From: SYIM01 sp041182885
Lineage (GTDB): Bacteria; Pseudomonadota; Gammaproteobacteria; Burkholderiales; Burkholderiaceae_E
Assembly: GCA_049423065.1 (NCBI GenBank)
Contig: JBMSQB010000007.1
Coordinates: 1 to 64,000, forward strand
Length of the DNA stretch: 64,000 bases
Direction: 5' to 3'
A program made the position numbers and the translations under genes. This document shows positions 26,840 through 35,467 of this stretch, piece by piece (position 1 is the stretch's first letter; every line of letters begins with the position of its first letter). The notes beneath the pieces were generated by a model. The model was not told the origin of the DNA and did no database searches. It saw nothing but the letters and a program-made list of their open reading frames with translations.

Positions 26840-27268
26840 CGATTCGCCTTTCATCGAGCGTGCGGCCAGTGACCGGTGGAAATCGTAATACGGTTCGACC
26901 GTCATGATTGCCATGTCCCCACTGGAAGCAAACAGACGGATCACCCGTTGCGTCGCAAGCGCCATGCCGGGACGACGCGCACCGCCGCGGGGCAAAAACC
27001 CCTCGGCTGGCCGAGGTTTAAGCGGCTGCCGCACCGCGACTGGGCAGCGCCCGATCCAGGCACGGTGCGATTTGCGATTGATATGCGTCGTCACGGCTCA
27101 TTGCTTGACCGACTTTGCGCTCGAGGTTTCTGCCGGCGCAAACCGGAGGGTGACGGGGGGCGCTCTGCTAAAGTTTCGGGTTTCCCGAGAGCGACCAGCG
27201 CAAGGGGGACCAACCGTCCCGCCGCCTGATCGCTTTGTTTTCCAGCCCACCTTCTGGACCCATCGCCC
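26840..27268. other. Divergent intergenic region between ureD and the HAD gene
   Basis: These 429 bases hold no convincing gene. On the minus strand a hairpin (CCTCGGC / GCCGAGG, within 26994-27019) is followed by five Ts, resembling a weak terminator or attenuator in the ureD leader. A second small hairpin, TCGGG-TTT-CCCGA, lies near 27177. The promoters of both directions must be here, but no clear -35/-10 pair could be chosen. Confidence 0.4.
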
Positions 27269-27991
27269 GTGCCCGATCTCAAAGTGCTCGCCTTCGATGT
27301 CTTTGGCACCGTCGTTGACTGGTACGGATCGATTTCCCGAGACGCCATGGCGGCACCGGTCGGCCTCCCCGCCGAGCGGGCACAGGCCTTTGCACTTGCC
27401 TGGCGCGAGGGCTACCGCCCAGCCATGCAGCGCGTACGCAGCGGCGAACTCGGCTGGACACGCATCGACGATCTGCACCGCATGATTCTCGACAGCATCC
27501 TGCCGCGATTTGGCCTTGAGCGCCTGACAGAGGCCGAGCGCTGCGCGCTCAACCTCGCCTGGCATCGGCTCGATCCCTGGCCCGACGCCCCCGCAGGTCT
27601 GCTCGCGCTTCGGAGCCGCTTTCAGGTCTGCACGCTTTCAAACGGCAATCTGAGTCTGCTCGCCGATCTGGCGCGCCATGGCGACCTGCGCTGGGATCTT
27701 GTTTTGTCGGCTGAAGTGTTCCGTCACTACAAGCCCGATCCGCAAACCTATCGGGGCGTGGCCGACGTCTTTGGGCTTCTTCCCTCGCAGGTCATGCTGG
27801 TCGCCGCGCACAAAGACGATCTTCGAGCCGCCGCCGCCTGCGGACTGCGCACCGCCTACATTGAGCGACCGCTTGAGTTCGGCCCCGACGGCGTGGCCCG
27901 CGGCGTGAAGGATCTGTCACGCTCGCCCGATATTGATTATCACGCCACGGATTTCCTCGACCTCGCAAGACAGCTGGAGTGCTCGCCTTGA
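27269..27991 (+). CDS. HAD-superfamily hydrolase, haloacid dehalogenase type II-like
   Basis: This 240-residue protein carries the four HAD motifs: nucleophile Asp in LAFDVFGTVVDW (residue 9-20), TLSNGN with the motif II residue, a lysine in RHYKPDPQTY, and a final acidic motif in VAAHKDDLRAA. Type II haloacid dehalogenases share this arrangement, but phosphatases do too, so dehalogenase activity is not proven. The start is GTG at 27269. It overlaps the gamma-glutamyltransferase gene. Confidence 0.85.
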   Translation: MPDLKVLAFDVFGTVVDWYGSISRDAMAAPVGLPAERAQAFALAWREGYRPAMQRVRSGELGWTRIDDLHRMILDSILPRFGLERLTEAERCALNLAWHRLDPWPDAPAGLLALRSRFQVCTLSNGNLSLLADLARHGDLRWDLVLSAEVFRHYKPDPQTYRGVADVFGLLPSQVMLVAAHKDDLRAAAACGLRTAYIERPLEFGPDGVARGVKDLSRSPDIDYHATDFLDLARQLECSP

Positions 27992-29604
27992 TTCATGCCC
28001 CGTTCAACTGGCATCACCACTACCCGGCCCCTCGCACGCCGCAGTTTGCGCGCAACGTCGTTGCGACGTCGCAGTCGCTTGCGGCGCAAGCGGGCCTTCG
28101 GATGCTGATGCGTGGCGGCAATGCGGTCGACGCGGTGATCGCCGCCGCCGCGGCCATCACCATCGCCGAGCCGGTCTCCAACGGATTGGGTAGCGACGCG
28201 TTCGCCATCATCTGGGACGGCCAGTCGCTGCACGGGCTCAACGCCTCGGGTACCGCTCCTGCTGCCTGGGATCGCGCCTGGTTCGAGCGCCATCATGGCG
28301 GCGCGATCCCGATGCGCGGCTGGGGCTCGGTCACGGTGCCGGGCGCGGTCGGCGCCTGGGGCGCGCTCCACGAGAAATTCGGATCGCTTCCATTTGCCGA
28401 CCTGCTCGCCCCCGCCATCGATATCGCACGCCGCGGCTACAACGTCACCCCTGTGGTGCAGCGCAAGTGGGCCGCGCAGATCGACAAGCTCCGCTCGCAG
28501 CCCGGCTTCGAGCAGGCCTTCATGCCGCACGGTCGGGCACCTGCCATCGGCGAGCGCTTCGTGTTCGAAGACGCCGCCCGAACGCTCGAACGCATCGCCG
28601 CCACCGGCGGCCGTGATTTCTATGAGGGCGAAACCGCCGAGGCCATCGCCCGCCATGCGCGCGAGCACGGCGGCGGCATCACGCTCGCCGATCTGCGTGA
28701 CTGGCGTCCCGATTGGGTCGGCACGTTGTCTCGCAACTATCACGGCTACACGCTCCATGAGATTCCGCCCAACGGTCAGGGCATCGCAGCGTTGATGGCA
28801 CTGGGCATCCTGTCGCACTTCGATCTCAAGTCGCTGCCGGTTGATTCCGCCGACAGCCGCCATTTGCAGATCGAAGCGATGAAGGCCGCCTTCAGCGAGG
28901 TCTATCGCCACGTGGCCGATGCCCGGGCCATGACCCGGGTCACGCCCGCTGACCTGCTCGATGACGGCCGGCTTGCCGCGCTGGCTTCGCGAATTCGCAC
29001 CGACCGCGCCACCGACTTCGAACACGCGCTGCCGCCCGCGGGCGGCACCATCTACCTCACCGCGGCCGACGAGCGCGGCATGATGGTGTCGTTCATTCAA
29101 TCCAACTACATGGGCTTTGGGTCTGGCGTGGTCGTGCCCGGGGTGGGCGTGTCGCTTCAAAACCGCGGCTACGGCTTCACGCTCGACCCCTCGCACCCCA
29201 ACTGCGTCGAGCCGGGCAAACGCCCCTTCCACACCATCATCCCCGCCTTCCTCATGCGCGACGGCCGGCCCCAGATGAGCTTTGGTGTCATGGGTGGCAA
29301 CATGCAGCCGCAGGGCCATCTGCAGACGCTGGTCCGCATGGTCGACTACGGCCAGCACCCGCAGGCCGCCTGCGATGCGCCGCGCTGGAAGGTCAATCGC
29401 GGGCTCGCGGTCGATGTGGAAGACAGCATGGAGCCGGCGGTGGTCGAATCGCTTGCTGCGCGTGGCCATGCGATTTCCCGAATCGATGACCCCTACATGG
29501 ATTTCGGCGCGGGCCAGTTCATCTGGAAACTGAGCGACAACCCTGAAGACGGCTACGTCGCCGCAAGCGACAGCCGGCGTGACGGCGCAGCCGTCGGATT
29601 CTGA
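27988..29604 (+). CDS. Gamma-glutamyltransferase / N-terminal nucleophile acylase family protein
   Basis: This protein of about 538 residues belongs to the family that self-cleaves before a threonine, then transfers or hydrolyses gamma-glutamyl groups or cleaves cephalosporin-type amides. GGNAVDAVIAAAAAITIAEP and SNGLGSDAFAIIWDG match the large-subunit start; the likely cleavage threonine lies in PAGGTIYLTAAD, followed by NYMGFGSGVVVPGVGVSLQN and RPFHTIIPAF. No signal peptide is visible, so it is probably cytoplasmic, unlike E. coli Ggt. The TTG at 27988 (overlapping the HAD stop, with GGAG 8 bases upstream) is preferred; GTG at 27979 is the alternative. Confidence 0.88.
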   Translation: MIHAPFNWHHHYPAPRTPQFARNVVATSQSLAAQAGLRMLMRGGNAVDAVIAAAAAITIAEPVSNGLGSDAFAIIWDGQSLHGLNASGTAPAAWDRAWFERHHGGAIPMRGWGSVTVPGAVGAWGALHEKFGSLPFADLLAPAIDIARRGYNVTPVVQRKWAAQIDKLRSQPGFEQAFMPHGRAPAIGERFVFEDAARTLERIAATGGRDFYEGETAEAIARHAREHGGGITLADLRDWRPDWVGTLSRNYHGYTLHEIPPNGQGIAALMALGILSHFDLKSLPVDSADSRHLQIEAMKAAFSEVYRHVADARAMTRVTPADLLDDGRLAALASRIRTDRATDFEHALPPAGGTIYLTAADERGMMVSFIQSNYMGFGSGVVVPGVGVSLQNRGYGFTLDPSHPNCVEPGKRPFHTIIPAFLMRDGRPQMSFGVMGGNMQPQGHLQTLVRMVDYGQHPQAACDAPRWKVNRGLAVDVEDSMEPAVVESLAARGHAISRIDDPYMDFGAGQFIWKLSDNPEDGYVAASDSRRDGAAVGF

Positions 29605-29617
29605 GGAGCACTGACGC

Positions 29618-30532
29618 ATGAACACCAAAACCTACGATCCGGTTCCAGCCAGGAAGGTCGCATTCATCGGCCTGGGCGTGATGGGCTATCCGATGGCGGG
29701 TCATCTGAAGCGCGCTGGCCACTCGGTCACGGTTTACAACCGGACAGCCGCCAAGGCCGACCAGTGGGCAGCGGAATATGGCGGCGCCACAGCGCCCACG
29801 CCGCGGCAGGCGGCGCACGATGCCGAGATCGTGTTTGCCTGCGTGGGCAATGACGACGACCTGCGCTCGGTGGTGCTCGGTGAGCACGGCGCATTCGCTG
29901 GGATGAAGCAGGGCGCCATCTTCGTCGATCACACCACGGCCTCGGCGCTGGTCGCGCGCGAACTCCACGCGCAAGCCCGGGCACGCGGCTTCGACTTTGT
30001 CGACGCGCCGGTATCCGGCGGCCAGGCGGGTGCGGTCAACGGTCTCCTCACCGTCATGTGCGGTGGCGATCAGTCCGCCTTCGACGCGGTCCGCCCGACC
30101 GGCATGGCGTTTGCGCGTGCCTTCACCCGCATCGGCGACAGCGGCGCCGGCCAGCTCGCCAAAATGGTCAACCAGATCTGCATCGCGGGCCTGGTCCAGG
30201 GTCTGTCTGAAGGCGTCGCCTTCGGCATGAAGGCCGGGCTCGACATGAAGCTCGTCCTCGAGGTGATCGGCAAGGGCGCGGCGCAGTCCTGGCAGATGGA
30301 CAACCGCGGCGGCACGATGGTCGACAACAAATTCGAGTTTGGCTTTGCGGTTGACTGGATGCGCAAGGACCTTGGCCTGTGCATCGATGAGTCGCGGCGC
30401 AACGGCGCGGCGCTGCCGGTCACGGCCCTGGTCGACCAGTTTTACGGCGATGTGCAGCAGATGGGTGGCAGCCGATACGATACGTCCAGCCTGATCTGCC
30501 GGCTCGACGGTCGGCGTGGCGGCAAGGCCTGA
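29618..30532 (+). CDS. NAD(P)-dependent beta-hydroxyacid dehydrogenase (second copy)
   Basis: This 304-residue member of the 3-hydroxyisobutyrate/tartronate-semialdehyde reductase family has the cofactor motif AFIGLGVMGYPMAGHLKRAG, the substrate loop FVDAPVSGGQAGAVNG, and the catalytic lysine in LAKMVNQICIAG. A GAGGAG ribosome site precedes the ATG. It is 13 bases after the gamma-glutamyltransferase gene, suggesting co-transcription. Only moderately similar to the copy at 146-1051 by eye; substrates probably differ. Confidence 0.9.
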   Translation: MNTKTYDPVPARKVAFIGLGVMGYPMAGHLKRAGHSVTVYNRTAAKADQWAAEYGGATAPTPRQAAHDAEIVFACVGNDDDLRSVVLGEHGAFAGMKQGAIFVDHTTASALVARELHAQARARGFDFVDAPVSGGQAGAVNGLLTVMCGGDQSAFDAVRPTGMAFARAFTRIGDSGAGQLAKMVNQICIAGLVQGLSEGVAFGMKAGLDMKLVLEVIGKGAAQSWQMDNRGGTMVDNKFEFGFAVDWMRKDLGLCIDESRRNGAALPVTALVDQFYGDVQQMGGSRYDTSSLICRLDGRRGGKA

Positions 30533-30574
30533 CGCGGGTTGGCTCGCCTGCCCTCATGAACCACGCATCCACGC

Positions 30575-31459
30575 ATGCGCCGCCTTGTCCGGTTGTTCGC
30601 GCTTGCGGTGGCAGCGCTTGCAACACTCGCGTTCGTCGGAGGCTGCATGAGCCTTTTCAGCGGTCAGCGGCCTGACCATCTGGGCGCAAGCAACGGGCGG
30701 CTCCAGCCGATCGCGGCGGATCGCCCGAACTCGGTATCAAGCTTTGCCGAGACGCCTTATCACCGCATCGAGCCGCTCGCTGCCGGCCCGGAGCCTGAGC
30801 GCAGCTTCGCGCGGCTCGTGTCCCTGGTTGCGGCCGAGCCCCGGGTGCGCGTGATCGACCAGCGGCCCGGCTATCTGTATGCCGAATTCCGCAGCCGCTG
30901 GCTGGGATTCATCGACGACGTCGAATTCCTGCTTGATCCCGCTCATGCGATCATCCACGTCCGCTCAGCCTCGCGCCTGGGTCACAGCGATCTGGGCGTG
31001 AACCGCCGGCGGATCGAACACCTGCGTGCCCGTCTGCAGGCGGGCACTCAACCTGCACCGTCTTCTGCCACTGGCGCATCGCGCGCCTCATCCGGAGAAT
31101 CTTCCATGACCACCCACACCACCGAATCGGGTCTGCAGTATCAGGACGTCGTCGAGGGCAGCGGCGACGAAGCCAAAAGCGGCGCCTATGTGTCCGTGCA
31201 CTACACCGGCTGGCTCTATGAAAACGGCGAGGCCGGCCGCAAGTTTGATTCCAGCAAGGACCGCAACGACCCCTTCAGCTTTCCGCTTGGCGCAGGCCAT
31301 GTGATTCGCGGCTGGGACGAGGGTGTCGCAGGCATGCGAATCGGCGGTACGCGTCGACTCATCATTCCGCCGCAGTTGGGCTATGGCGCGCGCGGTGCAG
31401 GTGGTGTCATTCCCCCCAACGCCACGCTGTTGTTTGAAGTGGAGCTCCTCGGTGTCTGA
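30575..31459 (+). CDS. DUF1499 lipoprotein fused to an FKBP-type peptidyl-prolyl isomerase
   Basis: A single open frame of 294 residues. The N-terminus has a signal sequence ending in VGGC (cysteine at about 24), a lipobox, so the product should be a membrane-anchored lipoprotein. Residues about 55-150 look like DUF1499: PYHRIEPL, ARLVSLVAAEPRVRVIDQ, YAEFRSRWLGFIDDVEFLLD and VRSASRLGHSDLGVNRRRIE. A Pro/Ala/Ser linker (about 153-176) leads to a complete FKBP domain (178-294): VSVHYTGWL, FSFPLGAGHVIRGWDEGVAGM, PPQLGYGARGAGGVIPPNATL. There is no stop between the halves. An internal ATG at 31106 has its own ribosome site, so two products are possible. Confidence 0.8.
   Translation: MRRLVRLFALAVAALATLAFVGGCMSLFSGQRPDHLGASNGRLQPIAADRPNSVSSFAETPYHRIEPLAAGPEPERSFARLVSLVAAEPRVRVIDQRPGYLYAEFRSRWLGFIDDVEFLLDPAHAIIHVRSASRLGHSDLGVNRRRIEHLRARLQAGTQPAPSSATGASRASSGESSMTTHTTESGLQYQDVVEGSGDEAKSGAYVSVHYTGWLYENGEAGRKFDSSKDRNDPFSFPLGAGHVIRGWDEGVAGMRIGGTRRLIIPPQLGYGARGAGGVIPPNATLLFEVELLGV
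31106..31459 (+). CDS. FKBP-type peptidyl-prolyl cis-trans isomerase made from an internal start
   Basis: The ATG at 31106 is codon 178 of the fusion frame and is preceded by CGGAGAATCTTCC, with GGAGA 7 bases upstream of the start. Translation here gives a 117-residue protein, the usual size of a stand-alone cytosolic FKBP beginning just before the domain (TESGLQYQDVVEG). It may be the main product if the upstream part is a separate lipoprotein that simply lacks a stop codon. glnS begins 8 bases before its end. Confidence 0.6.
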   Translation: MTTHTTESGLQYQDVVEGSGDEAKSGAYVSVHYTGWLYENGEAGRKFDSSKDRNDPFSFPLGAGHVIRGWDEGVAGMRIGGTRRLIIPPQLGYGARGAGGVIPPNATLLFEVELLGV

Positions 31460-33221
31460 AAATGCAGACCGCCCGTCGAATTTTCTTCGCGGGCTGATCG
31501 AGTCAGACCTGGCGGCAGGTCGTCATGCAGGCCGCCACTGGGCGGGCCGCCCCGGCGTTGCCGCCGAGCACCGCGCGGCCGCGCTCGACCCTGCCCGAAT
31601 CCGCACCCGCTTTCCTCCTGAGCCCAACGGCTATCTGCATGTTGGGCATGCCAAATCCATCTGCCTGAATTTTGGCCTGGCGCGCGATTATGGCGGCCGA
31701 TGCCACATGCGCTTTGACGATACCAACCCCGTCAAGGAAGACCAGGAATACGTTGATTCGATCCTCGATGCGGTGCGCTGGCTGGGATTCAACTGGAATG
31801 CCGACGGCGAAAACAATCTCTACTACGCAAGCGACTATTTCGACCAGCTGTGGGCATTTGCCGAATGGCTGGTGCAGGCTGGCCACGCCTATGTCGATTC
31901 GCAGAGCGCCGACGACATGCGCGCCGGCCGCGGCACATTGACCGAGCCAGGGCGCAATTCGCCGTTTCGCGATCGCAGCGCCGACGAGAGCCTGCGGCTC
32001 ATGCGCGAGATGAGAGAGGGCAAACACCCCGAGGGCAGTCATGTGGTGCGCGCCCGCATCGACATGGCCTCGCCCAACATGAACATGCGCGACCCTGCGC
32101 TCTACCGGATCCGCTTTGCAGAGCACCACCGCACCGGTGCCAGGTGGTGCGTCTACCCCATGTATGACTATGCGCATCCGATTTCGGATGCGCTCGAGAA
32201 CATCACGCATTCGATCTGTACGCTCGAGTTCGCCGATCACCGGCCGCTCTACGACTGGTTGCTCGAGCGCCTGGCCGAGGGCGGTTTCTTCGACCAGCCG
32301 CTGCCGCAGCAGATCGAATTCGCGCGGCTCAACCTCAGCTACGCCATCACCAGCAAGCGAAAGCTCCAGGATCTGGTGCAGCGCGGGCTGGTGACCGGCT
32401 GGGACGATCCCCGGATGCCGACCATCGTGGGGCTTCGCCGGCGTGGCTACACACCTTCATCGCTTCATCTCTTTGCCGAACGAATTGGCGTTGCCAAGTC
32501 GGACTCCTGGATCGACATGAGCGTGCTCGAACAGGCGCTCCGGGACGACCTGGAGGCAAGCGCCGCCCGCGCGGTGGCTGTGCTGGATCCGCTCAGGCTG
32601 GTGATCGAATCCTGGCCGGAAGATCGTGAGGACGACTGCAGCGCACCGGTTCATCCGCAGCAACCCGAACGGGGCCGTCGCAGCTTCCCGTTCACGCGCG
32701 AGCTCTTCATCGAGCGCGAGGATTTCGCCGAGACACCACCCAAGGGCTTCTTCAGGCTGTTCCCTGGCAACAAGGTAAGGCTGCGCTACGGCTACGTCAT
32801 TGAATGCACCGGCTTTGACCGAGATGCGTCGGGCACCATCACCTGCGTGCGAGCCCGTCATTTCGACGATTCAAAATCGGGCACACCCGGCGCCGATCTC
32901 TACAAGGTGAAGGGCAATATCCACTGGGTGTCGGCGAAGCACGCCCTGCGCGCACAGGTGAGGCTCTACGACCGGCTCTACCGCGACCCGCAGCCTGATG
33001 CGGGCGGCCGTGACCACCTGCAGTCGCTGAACCCGGATTCGCTTCGCACCATTGAAGCCATGCTCGAGCCAACGCTCGCCACTGCCGCACCCGAAGAACG
33101 GTTTCAGTTCGAGCGGCACGGCTATTTTGTGGCTGACCGCATCGAGTCGAAGCCAGGCGCACCGGTCTTCAACCGGGCGGTGGCGCTCAAAGACTCCTGG
33201 GCGAGCGGCGCGCGGGGTTAA
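31452..33221 (+). CDS. glnS: Glutaminyl-tRNA synthetase
   Basis: This 589-residue class I synthetase charges tRNA-Gln. The HIGH-type motif is in RFPPEPNGYLHVGHAKSICL, followed by MRFDDTNPVKEDQEYVD, and the KMSKS-equivalent is AITSKRKLQ around residue 300. The C-terminal beta-barrel anticodon-binding region ends the protein. The GTG at 31452 is used, with GGAG 6 bases upstream, overlapping the FKBP end by 8 bases. The stop overlaps the convergent metallo-hydrolase stop (shared TTAA). Confidence 0.95.
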   Translation: MSENADRPSNFLRGLIESDLAAGRHAGRHWAGRPGVAAEHRAAALDPARIRTRFPPEPNGYLHVGHAKSICLNFGLARDYGGRCHMRFDDTNPVKEDQEYVDSILDAVRWLGFNWNADGENNLYYASDYFDQLWAFAEWLVQAGHAYVDSQSADDMRAGRGTLTEPGRNSPFRDRSADESLRLMREMREGKHPEGSHVVRARIDMASPNMNMRDPALYRIRFAEHHRTGARWCVYPMYDYAHPISDALENITHSICTLEFADHRPLYDWLLERLAEGGFFDQPLPQQIEFARLNLSYAITSKRKLQDLVQRGLVTGWDDPRMPTIVGLRRRGYTPSSLHLFAERIGVAKSDSWIDMSVLEQALRDDLEASAARAVAVLDPLRLVIESWPEDREDDCSAPVHPQQPERGRRSFPFTRELFIEREDFAETPPKGFFRLFPGNKVRLRYGYVIECTGFDRDASGTITCVRARHFDDSKSGTPGADLYKVKGNIHWVSAKHALRAQVRLYDRLYRDPQPDAGGRDHLQSLNPDSLRTIEAMLEPTLATAAPEERFQFERHGYFVADRIESKPGAPVFNRAVALKDSWASGARG

Positions 33222-33871
33222 CGGCGCAGCACCGAATCGGCAACGAACGGATTGTGTTGCCGTTCATCGCCGAAGGTGGACATGGGTCCATGACCCGGCA
33301 CGAAGGCCACGTCATTGCCGAGCGGCCAGAGCCTGCCTGTGATCGACCGGATCAGCGTTTCATAGTTGCCGCGCGGAAAATCGGTGCGGCCGATTGAGCC
33401 CTGAAACAGCACATCACCCACGATCGCAAGCCGACTGGGCGCGTGAAAGAAGATGACGTGTCCGGGGGTGTGCCCCGGGCAGTGCCGCACCTCGAGCGTC
33501 TGCTCGCCGAAGGTCACCGTATCACCATCGGCAAGCCAGCGATCAGGTTCGAAGGCCTCGAGCCGCGCAAACCCGAAACGCGCCCCCTGTTCCGGCAACT
33601 GATCGATCCAGAAACGGTCATCCGGGTGCGGCCCCTCGAGCGGAACCTGATGGCTGCGCGCAAATTGGGCGGACTGCCCGCAGTGGTCGATGTGGCCGTG
33701 GGTGAGGAATACCTTTTCGAGCGTGGCCCCTTCGGAGGCGAGTGCCTGTTCGACGCGGTCGAGGTCACCACCCGGATCAACTGCGGCGGCAAGTCGTGTG
33801 CGCTCGCAGATCAGCACCGAACAGTTCTGCTCGAAGGGGGTGACCGGAACGATCAGCAGTTTCAGGGACAT
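33218..33871 (-). CDS. Metallo-beta-lactamase-fold hydrolase (glyoxalase II-like, YcbL type)
   Basis: This 217-residue protein has the metal-binding motif THGHIDHCG (residues 57-65), then HCPGHTPGH, GDVLFQGSIGRTDFP and VPGHGPM. These are the zinc/iron ligands of the glyoxalase II branch of the superfamily. It lacks the C-terminal substrate domain of classical GloB, as YcbL proteins do. A role in thioester hydrolysis (for example lactoylglutathione) is likely but not certain. Confidence 0.88.
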   Translation of the reverse strand: MSLKLLIVPVTPFEQNCSVLICERTRLAAAVDPGGDLDRVEQALASEGATLEKVFLTHGHIDHCGQSAQFARSHQVPLEGPHPDDRFWIDQLPEQGARFGFARLEAFEPDRWLADGDTVTFGEQTLEVRHCPGHTPGHVIFFHAPSRLAIVGDVLFQGSIGRTDFPRGNYETLIRSITGRLWPLGNDVAFVPGHGPMSTFGDERQHNPFVADSVLRR

Positions 33872-33880
33872 GAACAGGGC

Positions 33881-34279
33881 TCAGTCGCGTGGCGCGGTGG
33901 GATGGTTGGGCTGCCAGGCATTCTGACGCAGAAGTTCGAACGGCACGATCCGAAGCGCGTTCTCATGGGTGGCCTCAAGCACCACGGGCGGGGCGACCCC
34001 GGCCACGCAGGCCTCGAGCCAGCGGCTTGCGCACAGGCACCAGCGGTCACCCGGCTTGAGGCCGGCAAAGCGCCACTGGGGGCGGGGCGTCACCAGATCA
34101 TTGCCGCGCAGCAGGGAGAAATCGAGAAACTCGCGCGTCACGCGCGCGCAAACCGTGTGACTGCCGGCATCTTCCGGCCCGGTCTCACAACATCCGGTTC
34201 GCATGAAACCGGTGAGAGGGTCGAACGAGCAGGCCTGTAACGGGCTGCCAAGCACATTCAACGGACGGTCGGTGGTCAC
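33881..34279 (-). CDS. DUF2237 family protein
   Basis: This 132-residue protein from the GTG at 34279 (ribosome site GGAAG) contains NVLGSPLQACSFDPLTGFMR, GCCETGPEDAGSHTVCARVT, PGDRWCLCASRW and APPVVLEATHE, the conserved blocks of DUF2237. Several cysteines are invariant in the family, hinting at metal or redox chemistry, but no function is established to my knowledge. It lies 9 bases before the metallo-hydrolase gene in the same direction. Confidence 0.85.
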   Translation of the reverse strand: MTTDRPLNVLGSPLQACSFDPLTGFMRTGCCETGPEDAGSHTVCARVTREFLDFSLLRGNDLVTPRPQWRFAGLKPGDRWCLCASRWLEACVAGVAPPVVLEATHENALRIVPFELLRQNAWQPNHPTAPRD

Positions 34280-34462
34280 GGCGCTTCCTTCGTTGTTGCG
34301 CCGGTATTGTCGCATCGAGAATGGACCCGGTACCAGCCGATTTCCCTTTGTCTTCTGAGCCTGATCGAAGATCGCACCAGTGCTGACTTGAAGTCGCGCC
34401 CGCGCATGGTGAACGTGACGCCCGCGCTTATCATGACGGGGCCGTTCCCTTCGCCCCTTGCC

Positions 34463-35467
34463 ATGCTTTCACCCTCGGACCTTCCTGACCTGCTCGGCGC
34501 GCCACCACCGCGCCGGGGTGAGCCCGCCCCCTGCGCGGTCCGATTGACCCGGCCGCCAGTGCTGGCGCCCTTTGACGCCCGCCTGTTTCTCGGCACCTCC
34601 TCCTGGTCATTCCCTGGGTGGGAGGGGCTGATCTACGAGCAGGCGCTGCCCGAGTCGAAGCTCTCACGCCAGGGGCTGACCGCCTACTCGCAACATCCGC
34701 TGCTGAACGCGGTGGGAATCGACCGCGGCTTTTACTCGCCGATGAGCCGCGCCCAGTTCGAGCAATACGCGTCGCAGGTACCCGCTTCGTTCCGATTCCT
34801 CGTGAAGGCGCCGCAACTCATCACCGACGCCACCATTCGCGACGAATCGGGCCGGCCGGGCGCCCTCAACCCTCACCACCTCGATGCCGCTGCCGCGATC
34901 ACCCATTTTGTCGAGCCCTGCCTCGAGGGTCTGGGCGGAAAGGCGGGCGTGCTGGTGTTCCAGGTCTCGCCCCTGCCGCGGGGCTGGCTCGCCGACACCC
35001 CTGGCTGGATCGCACGGCTGGGCGCTTTTCTGTCGCAACTCCCGACGGGCCCCTGTTATGCGGTCGAGTTGCGCGATCCGGCGCTGGTCACGCCGCGGTT
35101 GATGCGAACCCTGGCCGACACCGGGGTTCACTACTGCGTGAGCCTGCACGACCGGATGCCGCCCATCGACCGGCAGCTACGCGCACTCGACGCGCTCGAT
35201 GCCATGGCGCCTGGCCCCCTGATCGTGCGCTGGAACCTGCATCAGGGACTCCGCTACAACGCAGCGCGCGAGCAGTACGCACCGTTCAACCGGCTGATCG
35301 ATGAAGATCTGCCCACGCGCAGCCTCCTTGCCGCGCGGGCAGCAGCCACCCTTCGCGCTGGACGCACTGTGACCGTGATTGCCAACAACAAGGCCGAGGG
35401 CAGCGCACCGCTCACGCTTGACCGGCTGGCGCAGGCGATCGCAGAAGCAACGGCCGCGCAGACGTGA
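34463..35467 (+). CDS. DUF72 family protein (YecE-like)
   Basis: This protein of about 334 residues has the DUF72 TIM-barrel opening FLGTSSWSFPGWEGLIYE, FRFLVKAPQLI, the CYAVELRDPALVTPR block and RWNLHQGLRYNAAREQYAPF. Family function is not established. The start is uncertain: ATGs at 34406, 34433 and 34463 are all in frame and none has a good ribosome site; the last keeps the family's usual N-terminus. Its stop directly abuts the msrA stop (convergent). Confidence 0.8.
   Translation: MLSPSDLPDLLGAPPPRRGEPAPCAVRLTRPPVLAPFDARLFLGTSSWSFPGWEGLIYEQALPESKLSRQGLTAYSQHPLLNAVGIDRGFYSPMSRAQFEQYASQVPASFRFLVKAPQLITDATIRDESGRPGALNPHHLDAAAAITHFVEPCLEGLGGKAGVLVFQVSPLPRGWLADTPGWIARLGAFLSQLPTGPCYAVELRDPALVTPRLMRTLADTGVHYCVSLHDRMPPIDRQLRALDALDAMAPGPLIVRWNLHQGLRYNAAREQYAPFNRLIDEDLPTRSLLAARAAATLRAGRTVTVIANNKAEGSAPLTLDRLAQAIAEATAAQT

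Noticed and set aside
26855..27094. Upstream extension of the ureD frame
   Set aside because: Open by chance; the extra residues show no UreD similarity and the ATG at 26839 has the better ribosome site.
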